Position numbers and translations under genes: made by a program
NCBI RefSeq assembly: GCF_002848345.1
Contig: NZ_CP025429.1
Span: 1,054,001-1,118,000, forward strand
Reading direction: 5' to 3'
DNA length: 64,000 nt
From: Chromobacterium sp. ATCC 53434
GTDB lineage: Bacteria; Pseudomonadota; Gammaproteobacteria; Burkholderiales; Chromobacteriaceae
The notes under the pieces: generated by a model
Databases searched by the model: none
Seen by the model: only the letters and a program-made list of their open reading frames with translations
What the model was told of the DNA's origin: nothing
Part shown: piece by piece, positions 63,939-64,000 of the stretch
Layout: each line of letters opens with the position of its first letter
Position numbering within the stretch: the first letter of the stretch is position 1

Positions 63939-64000
63939 TGCTTGCGGGAAACCCGCGGCCGGTTCGAATCCATCGATTGTCGATCGGGAACGGAATTTAT

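Noticed and set aside
63955..63990. GGTTCGAATCC, resembling a tRNA T-loop
   Set aside because: The flanking bases do not form the 5-bp T-stem, and no acceptor, D or anticodon arm can be built around it.

Overview
The window is chromosomal DNA from a high-GC Gram-negative bacterium. The combination of a secreted GH18 chitinase with a CviR-like box, an M9 collagenase, YdcH, an rsxB-nth pair and a CpxR/CpxA system points to a betaproteobacterium of the Chromobacterium group (Neisseriales). The species cannot be fixed from sequence alone. I see no rRNA, tRNA, CRISPR array, prophage or intact insertion sequence. Coding density is high, and nearly every gene has a recognisable family.

Layout. 1-2164: 5' part of a secreted chitinase whose 3' end lies outside the window. 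2592-6819: a tightly coupled minus-strand operon of an HflK/HflC-like SPFH pair, an NRAMP metal transporter and a TerC-family protein. 7064-12339: small conserved proteins, a solute-binding protein, a 2OG-Fe oxygenase, a DUF1345 membrane protein, a GST and a SIMPL-domain protein. 12487-15635: malate synthase, a divergent LysR regulator and an exported protein. 15953-23527: an amino acid permease, a DHFR-like reductase, a DegP-type lipoprotein protease, rsxB-nth, and a LysR gene divergent from a decarboxylase-like/tautomerase/DUF4865 operon. 23620-30703: a chemoreceptor, an outer-membrane transporter-like protein and the acetate genes (DUF485-actP-acs). 31094-35864: a Cys-rich small protein, a 267-bp MITE-like element, an orphan lysozyme, a cytochrome b561/YceI/YceI operon and a sphingomyelinase-like exoenzyme. 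44889-53131: an unrecognised membrane protein, AraC, a collagenase, LysR, pirin and a diguanylate cyclase. 53354-56752: a Cpx-type envelope-stress locus. 56841-63938: a HAD phosphatase, LysR plus quinone reductase, MFS, a histidine phosphatase, LysE/YbaK and LysR.

The most unusual region is 36059-44678. A 26-codon gene with a near-ideal ribosome binding site (38370-38450) sits just ahead of three consecutive genes. Each encodes a heme-oxygenase-like diiron-oxidase-type protein, and each begins with a domain that reads like a PqqD-type RiPP recognition element. A class III aminotransferase, an EamA exporter and a GNAT acetyltransferase follow with overlapping or nearly touching ends. A membrane desaturase and a GNAT-like gene precede the peptide gene. 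I read this as a candidate, apparently undescribed, peptide-modification (RiPP or PQQ-like) pathway. The chemistry is inference; the gene order, the small ORF and the metal-ligand motifs are visible directly.

Physiology suggested by the rest: degradation of chitin, collagen and sphingolipid outside the cell, acetate use through ActP-Acs and the glyoxylate shunt, manganese handling, and envelope-stress control with GTAAA-N5-GTAAA CpxR boxes at the Cpx locus.
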